Shown here one piece after another: positions 43,306 to 49,074 of a stretch of 49,074 nucleotides of DNA; position 1 is the stretch's first letter; each line of letters starts with the position of its first letter. The translations under genes were made by a program, and so were the position numbers. The stretch spans positions 355,348 to 404,421 of the forward strand of contig LSYV01000028.1 of the NCBI GenBank assembly GCA_001584585.1. Reading direction: 5' to 3'. Below the pieces are notes generated by a model. It was not told the origin of the DNA. It saw only the letters and a list, made by a program, of their open reading frames with translations, and made no database searches. Source of the DNA: Gonium pectorale (taxonomy: Eukaryota; Chlorophyta; Chlorophyceae; Chlamydomonadales; Volvocaceae).

Positions 43306-45029
43306 GGCCCGCAAGAACCTGCTAACATGCTACATCGGCTTGCCACATGTACGCATGGTGGCCTAAACCGGAGCACATGGATTCATGCGTATGCAGTACA
43401 ACCGCGGAGCATACACAGGAGTATGTTCGCCGCTCCCAGCACTGGGACACGTTACCCAGACGCGATCCGAATGTGACTCCCGTGCCAATCCCGTTGCCCC
43501 TGCGCGCCTACCCCGCAGTCACCTTGCGCAGCACGGGGCCTTTACTCAGCCCGAGTGAAAGATCTTTGCCGTCTCTTCCCTCTTGGCGCCAGTTGCCACC
43601 GCCGCGTACCTGAGCGCGTCACGGATCAGACGGGTTCAGAATTATTGGCGACGAATGGCGCGAGGGCTGAGGGCGTTGCATGCAGAGCGAAGGGAAATCA
43701 TCCGGTCCACTGAGAGAGGAGAAAGGCAACCGGTTGTGGATGACGATGACAGGCAGACGCGCCCCAGCGCGGCGGGGTGAGAGACGAGGACAGGCAGTTC
43801 AATCTGGATTAGACAGTCCCATCGGGGTATAGAGGGCGTGGTACGTGCGTGCTGCAAGTATCCGTTGGCCTACCCGTGAGCGGCGGGCGCAGCCCCTCTG
43901 CTGCTCCTCGGGCGGCTGCGCTTGCTGCCCCTGCCGCTGCGCCATCCAGCCGATCATGGCAAGCACGCACGATTCAAAGCCCTCCCGCGTCCAGCGGCGC
44001 CTGCTATCTGCTGTTGAGCATGACCTCTAGCATCTGCCTAGCCGCCGAGACGCCCAGGCTGCAGAACCACGTTGCCCACGCCGTCGTTGAAATTTAAGCA
44101 GAGTATGTCAATAACGAACCAAGCTCCTAGTCTCCCTCCCCCTGACCGTCAAGCATGCTGCTAGTCCTAGTCCGGGTCGTAATCTATCCTGTCATATTCA
44201 AAGTCAGCAGCTTTATTGTTAAAGCTTGCCGCAAAGTCAGAGTCAGAGCAGCGGTCAGGACGTCAAGGGGCAACGCAAGGCCTACATATGATGTAGGGTG
44301 AATGAGCGGTCACATAAAGAGGTAGTGGCGAAGCGAACACGACGCGTTTCGGGGGGTACGGTAGTTGGATTTGCTTTCGGCCGTTGTTGATATGGCTGCT
44401 CCGTCATCCTGCTTCTTCAGCAGATGCAGTCTGTCGTGGATAGAGTCGGTTCCGTTTGATCTGTCACAATTGACTTTGAAGGCATGGAACCCTCCCAGGA
44501 CACACCCCTGCCCGCGTCTGCTTTTGATTCAGGGATGATCTCAGGGATCACAAGCTTCTGGGTAGTCGGGGTCGGGGCAGCAATACCAACCCCTCCACGA
44601 CCAGCCTTCCTCCTAGTCGTGAAGCCATGAGCAAGAAGCTTCATCATATCTAGAGAGAGCGCATTTGTATCAGCGGAGCAGTCTCACGCGGCATCGGGCG
44701 CCCCGCCCTCCGCCTCTTACTGGGCTTCAGCGTCGCCTTCTGAACCCCATACAGCTCATCAGCATGGTGCGTGCAGCCATTGCCCGCTCCGCAGTGGGAT
44801 TTGATAGCCTAACAAGGGTTCCGAGGGGTTTGGCAGGTTCGCGAGGGGAAACGGCGTCGACCGGTTTGCTTGTGTGCGGCCCTTCCTCACAGATCCTTTC
44901 GTGTCCCCTATGTTACAGGCTCCCAAGGGACCCGAGGTCTAGCCCCCCTGTTCACGATTGCAGCTGTTCGTGGAAGCGCGCGCAGCTTTCTTCCTAGTCT
45001 GCCTTTCCTCAAGTTAAGCCTGAGCCTGT
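43306..45029. other. No supported gene
   Basis: A minus-strand frame at 44417-44647 has an ATG and 76 codons, but no motif. A plus-strand charged frame near 43583-43780 is also open. Neither has a family or splice context, so both are left unassigned. Confidence 0.35.
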
Positions 45030-45250
45030 GAAGGACCTGGAGAGTGCTGGGCGAGCATGCGGCAGTGGCAACCTTCACTGCACGGTGCAGCCGCGGTGCC
45101 AAAGCTTCCAGCGACGGCGGCGGCCTGGCGGGCGGTGGCGCCCCCGCCTGGCGCCGCGGCTCTCGGCCTGGGCTCGCTTGCAGCAGGCAAGGTGTACAGC
45201 AGATGCGGCCGCGCTGAGTCAGTAGTGCACGTGGGAGAGCCCTTTGCGCC
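45030..45250. repeat. Direct duplicate pair at 45-46 kb, unit 1
   Basis: The unit begins GCTGGGCGAGCATGCGGCAG and ends GTGCACGTGGGAGAGCCCT (to about 45243). Unit 2 is at about 45998-46224. Shared internal words include GCGGCTCTCGGCCTGGG and CGCTTGCAGCAGGCAAGGTG. A partial third piece (GGCGGCGGCGGCCTGGCAGT) lies near 45348. Confidence 0.8.
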
Positions 45251-45997
45251 GACCCGCCTCAACTCACCACAGCCGCATGCCCTCCGGTCCCCGCCCCTTC
45301 GCACCCTCTCGCTGGCCAGGCGGCTCCGTCCCTCGGGCCCCTCACGCGGCGGCGGCGGCCTGGCAGTGGCTGCGCAGTAACAGCCGAGTAATGGAGTGCG
45401 GCGGCGACAGCCGTCGAGAGCGGCAGCGGTGATGGTGGTGGCGGCAGCGACCATGTTCCAATGCGTCTCCAGCAGCGGCGGGCAGCTCGGCCCCCTTGCC
45501 GAGCAGGGACATGCCGGCAAGTCGGAATGCCGGTCATGTGATGTTTGCGGTGCTACTAGAATCCGCCGGATGTTGTGCGGGGCCGCTTGGGCCCCGCGGC
45601 CGCCGTAAGCAGTGAGCCGGAGAACGGCGCGTCGGCAGCTGGCGGCGGCCCGACTCACAACAGGTGCGCCCCGACCCACGGGCTCCCGTTGGGCGCTGCG
45701 GCCGGTGGCGGGAGCCGGCTTACCCCGGTCACCACCGCCGCCGGAGGTCCTCGCCGGCCCTGCCCGTACCTTCTTCCTGGCCGCCCACTTGCGGTGCTCC
45801 CAGCAAAGCCCCGTCGATCCCTGCATGCCGATTCCCACACATACCGGTCCGGTGCTCTTGTTTGGCCCTCGCCCCCACCACCCCTCCCCTTACCCCAACC
45901 GCGCACTGAACCGAACTCCCAACTAACAGGCGACTTGGGCGACTCCCTTTGCGCGGCGGCGGCAACGGCGGCGGTGGCGGATCTTTCTCCCAATCGG

Positions 45998-46224
45998 GCG
46001 CTGGGCGAGCACGCAGCAGTGACAACCTTCGCTGCAGCTGCGCCACGCCGCAGCCGCGGTGCCATAGCGTCCAGCGGCGGCGGTGGCCTGGCGGTCGCGG
46101 CGGCACCCCCCGCCTGGCGCTGCGGCTCTCGGCCTGGGCGCACGCGGACGCGACTCGCTTGCAGCAGGCAAGGTGCACAGCGGGTGCGACCGCGTTGAGT
46201 CAGTCGTGCACGTGAGAGAGCCCT
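45998..46224. repeat. Direct duplicate pair at 45-46 kb, unit 2
   Basis: This copy begins GCGCTGGGCGAGCACGCAGC and ends CGTGCACGTGAGAGAGCCCT. It contains two short insertions relative to unit 1 (for example CACGCGGACGCGA before CTCGCTTGCAGC). No coding role is apparent. Confidence 0.8.
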
Positions 46225-46469
46225 ATATTTGCGCCGCTTAGGGCAGCGGCTGATAGGGTAGGCGGAAGGGATGTTGGGATGCGGGGGGCGAGGGCGTGCG
46301 AGTCGCCGGTGCCCACATACATGGATTCTTTGCACCGTGGCGTTCTGCTGTGATTGAGTGAACGGGTTGTAACAACATGAGTACGCGCAGCCTAAGAAGC
46401 ACATTCTCTTGTGTCGGCGTCACGAGAAATGAACAGGCAAACACTGCTGGGAGCGGGTGGTGCCATGAG

Positions 46470-46760
46470 CGGCCTAGGCACTGAATGAGTTAGCGGACCC
46501 TTGACCGACCCTGATGGCCAATGTATCAGCTCGACCCCTGACCACGCCTATCCGTCAGGCTGTCGAGTACCTAACTGACGCGCGACCCCTGTCCGGCATG
46601 AATCGGTAACCGACACCTTGCCGTTACCTGGCCAACTAGGGCTGGCGGCTAGGGCAGTTAGCCGGACAGCCGTGTCGGCGTACGCCAGTTCGGCAGCTGG
46701 GGCCTGGTCAGGGCCAGGTTACCCTGTCGGACACATGTCGTATACGGGGGGTTCTCACGG
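46470..46760. repeat. Degenerate repeat, similar words to 40.1-40.4 kb
   Basis: Irregular recurrences of TGTCGGACAC, CTGTCGAGTACC, GTAACCGACACC and TTACCTGGCC are seen. The resemblance to 40105-40390 is in word content only. Confidence 0.35.
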
Positions 46761-47599
46761 GCGCGAGTCGATGGGCCTGGTGCCGGGGGCGCGGGGCATT
46801 TGGCACGGAAAAAGGCGGAGGAGCCATCCTTCACAAAACAGGAGCTAAGTACACGGGGCGTAGCGGCGGGAAACACGGGGGTGCGCGTCCCTCATTTCTC
46901 AAAAGCTCGGGGCGATGATGAGCCGGGGCGTGGGACGCACGGGGAGAGGCATCTCCCTCGACACAAGGGTTTGGTGCACGGGGGATGGGTGATGTGGTAC
47001 GCGTAACCCGCGGAGGGGGCATCCTTCGAAGCCCAGGTGAGAGAGTCAGGTGTTGAGCGGAGCAGGAATCACGGGGAAAGGCATCCTTCTTGAACGCATT
47101 AGCCTCGTGCATCGGGGTGGTGCGCTGTGGCGGGAGAAGGTCAAGGCAAGAGCGGGGGCGCATCCCACGAAGCTGAAAGCAAGGGGACGGGCCGCGTGTC
47201 TAGTCAAGGTGGGGTGTGACGGGGGGCCTCTTTCCACGTAGCAATGACGGCTCGGCACTATTGTGCTAGTGCTGCGAGCGTGCGCTGCCAAAGGCAGGCG
47301 TGCGAGGGAGCAGGTTGCTGAGGGCAAAGGTGGGAGGGCTTTCGCCGGTGCATACGTACGTCAGCAGCATCGGGCGGGCCAAGGGTGTATTGCGAACGTG
47401 CGATGCCGGTGGAGGGAGGGAATAGCGCGCAAGGGAGCTCCACCCGTGCTGCTGAATCCTGGGAGTGTGCGGGTGTCGCCTTGTCTCGTTGGCCGTTACG
47501 TGCCTTTTGGGAGGCATTTATGCCGCTTCGCCCCACACCGCTGTCGACCGCTTTGAGCAGCCCCGCGCCGCAGTGTACCATGCACTCCTCCGCATCCAG

Positions 47600-48350
47600 T
47601 GTCCAGGAGAGCAGGACCCCAGGTCCCACCTGGGCGGCCCTAAAAACCCAGACTGCGTTGTCGTTCAAGGTTGCCTCGCATAGCGCCGGGTCCGGCATGA
47701 TGTGGACTTGCAGGGCTGGCTGCTGCTGGCCGCACCCTGGGATTGCAACATTGCAACTCAAAGTCCACCGTACGTTACGGCGGACGTCATATGAGGGGTG
47801 TGCTGGTACGTGAGGACTACTCTTGAGACAGCTACGGTACGGTAATGCCAGAAGCTGGCTGTTCCGCAGCTCTTGCTGGCATGCATACGGTAGACCGAAA
47901 CCTACTCGTACTCCATACAGCGCAACTACCCCCGGCGAGCCCTGCGTGGACGTAGCTAAAGCGTCCTTGAACATGTGTGGCAATTGCGGTCCCGGCCCGG
48001 CCCGCCGGTAGGTTGCGGGACAACCACGCCCCGTGCGCGCCGTGCGGACAGCCCCCTCATCCATCCATGCCCCCCCCCCCAACAGCGCTCGGCTGCCCAT
48101 TCGCTCCTTGTGCATGGACCCTGCCCGCACAACCCTGGCCCATCATGCACATGCCCACAACATTGATGGGCCAGGGGTCGATGCGGCTGCGATCCGGTGG
48201 CCCGCCCAGGGCACCTGCGCCGGCCAACGTACACCATCCAGCCATGGGACTCCATCCAACCGAGCCTGAGGCGGCAGGTAGCGAAAAGGGCCGGGGTGGG
48301 CGGTAGGCAGGATGGAGGATGGAGGGAGCCGACGGCTCGGGCTAATGCAG
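47600..48350. repeat. Direct duplicate, copy B
   Basis: This is the partner of copy A (37630-38740), about 10 kb away in the same orientation. The copies are roughly three-quarters identical by eye and share block order. A minus-strand frame through it (47258-48130) is open for about 290 codons, but its translation changes character across the repeat boundary and shows no domain. Confidence 0.75.
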
Positions 48351-48399
48351 TGGATGCGAGGATGGCGAGGGCAGGGCTAGACTGTGGGGCGGATCGGAG

Positions 48400-48645
48400 G
48401 ACGGTGGCGGCACGCCATACAGGCGCGGCGCGTGGGGCTGGGCAGGGACGGCGGCGGTGGGGCTGGACGCCTTGGCGGCTCGGCCAACGGTGGCGGCCGG
48501 CCAGGAGCGGGGCTGGGATGGGACGCCGGCGTCGGGGCTTAACTGGGTGGCTAGGCCGACGACGGCACCACGCCGGAAGCGGGTCTGGGCGGGGACGGCG
48601 GCAGCGGGGCAACCAGAATACTGGGCGGCCTTGGCGACGGCGACT
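48400..48645 (-). repeat. About 75-bp coding-like repeat, three copies
   Basis: On the minus strand the frame is open and shows three diverged 25-residue units, each pairing A[TV]V-like and [AV]A[AK]A/LATQ elements with a VP[AS]Q[PT] element: AAAVPAQTRFRRG with AVVGLATQLSPDAG, GVPSQPRSWPA with ATVGRAAKASSPTAA, and AVPAQPHAP. Related text lies in copy A near 38720-38870. It may be a remnant of a repetitive gene. Confidence 0.5.
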
Positions 48646-48940
48646 GCACGCACGCCAGTCGGGGGACTGGATTTGGACGGCGACAACGGGGGCGTGTCGT
48701 ACGATAGTACGTGCAGCGATATAGCTTGTGAGGCGCCAAGCCGAGCAAGCAAGGTCCGGGCGAAACGTGGCAACAGGACAACAATCCCGTCACGAGGCAT
48801 CTGGGAACGACCTGGCTGCCAGAGCGCACTAGGAGCGAGCGAACCGAGAACCACTACATGTCGAAGCTACGGAAGCGCAACGAGACCACTGTAACGTTAC
48901 ATGGTGTGAGCCACCAAGAGGCTCAGGAAAGGGAGGGAGA

Positions 48941-49074
<134 letters not shown>

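Noticed and set aside
47258..48130. 290-codon open frame on the minus strand
   Set aside because: It spans the edge of repeat copy B, shows no domain, and copy A does not preserve the same frame.

Overview
The window looks like nuclear DNA of a volvocine-type green alga (Chlamydomonadales). Coding exons are GC-rich, short and separated by many introns with GTGCGT/GTGAGT-type donors and CAG acceptors. TGTAA poly(A)-type signals follow genes, and the best-recognised protein is a ciliary factor. No bacterial operons, rRNA, tRNA or CRISPR arrays were seen. Intergenic DNA is unusually rich in short palindromes (GCATGC, CGTACG, GCTAGC) and in decayed duplications.

Layout. (1) 1-1194, plus strand: the 3' part of a TKL-like protein kinase gene whose 5' end lies outside the window. 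A decayed, inverted copy of its last exon lies at about 4018-4440. (2) 6972-12235, plus strand: a complete eight-exon gene for LZTFL1 (BBS17), 322 residues. Its introns are very G-rich and repeat-laden, and one carries a 20-N assembly gap. (3) 13.7-17.0 kb: no confident gene; a T-poor open frame, a cluster of perfect small hairpins that looks organelle-like, and a weak orphan gene candidate. (4) 18251-36265, minus strand: one very large gene that I could assemble as 45 exons with continuous reading frame (4146 nt, 1381 residues). (5) 36.3-49.1 kb: no intact recognisable gene; a decayed kinase C-lobe, two ~1 kb direct duplicates 10 kb apart, a second duplicate pair at 45-46 kb, minisatellites, and a (GA)n tract running off the end.

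The large minus-strand gene is the most unusual item. Its predicted product has a canonical EF-hand, one transmembrane helix preceded by a basic cluster, and a long presumably extracellular region. That region includes a proline-rich segment, a run of short beta-like repeats, a complete three-fold VMO-I (vitelline membrane outer layer I) beta-prism domain and two tandem ricin-type beta-trefoil lectin domains at the C-terminus. No toxin catalytic domain is present. The plain inference is a Ca2+-sensing, membrane-anchored cell-surface or extracellular-matrix lectin; the architecture is one I do not recognise from described proteins. Splice sites were assigned by eye and need transcript support.
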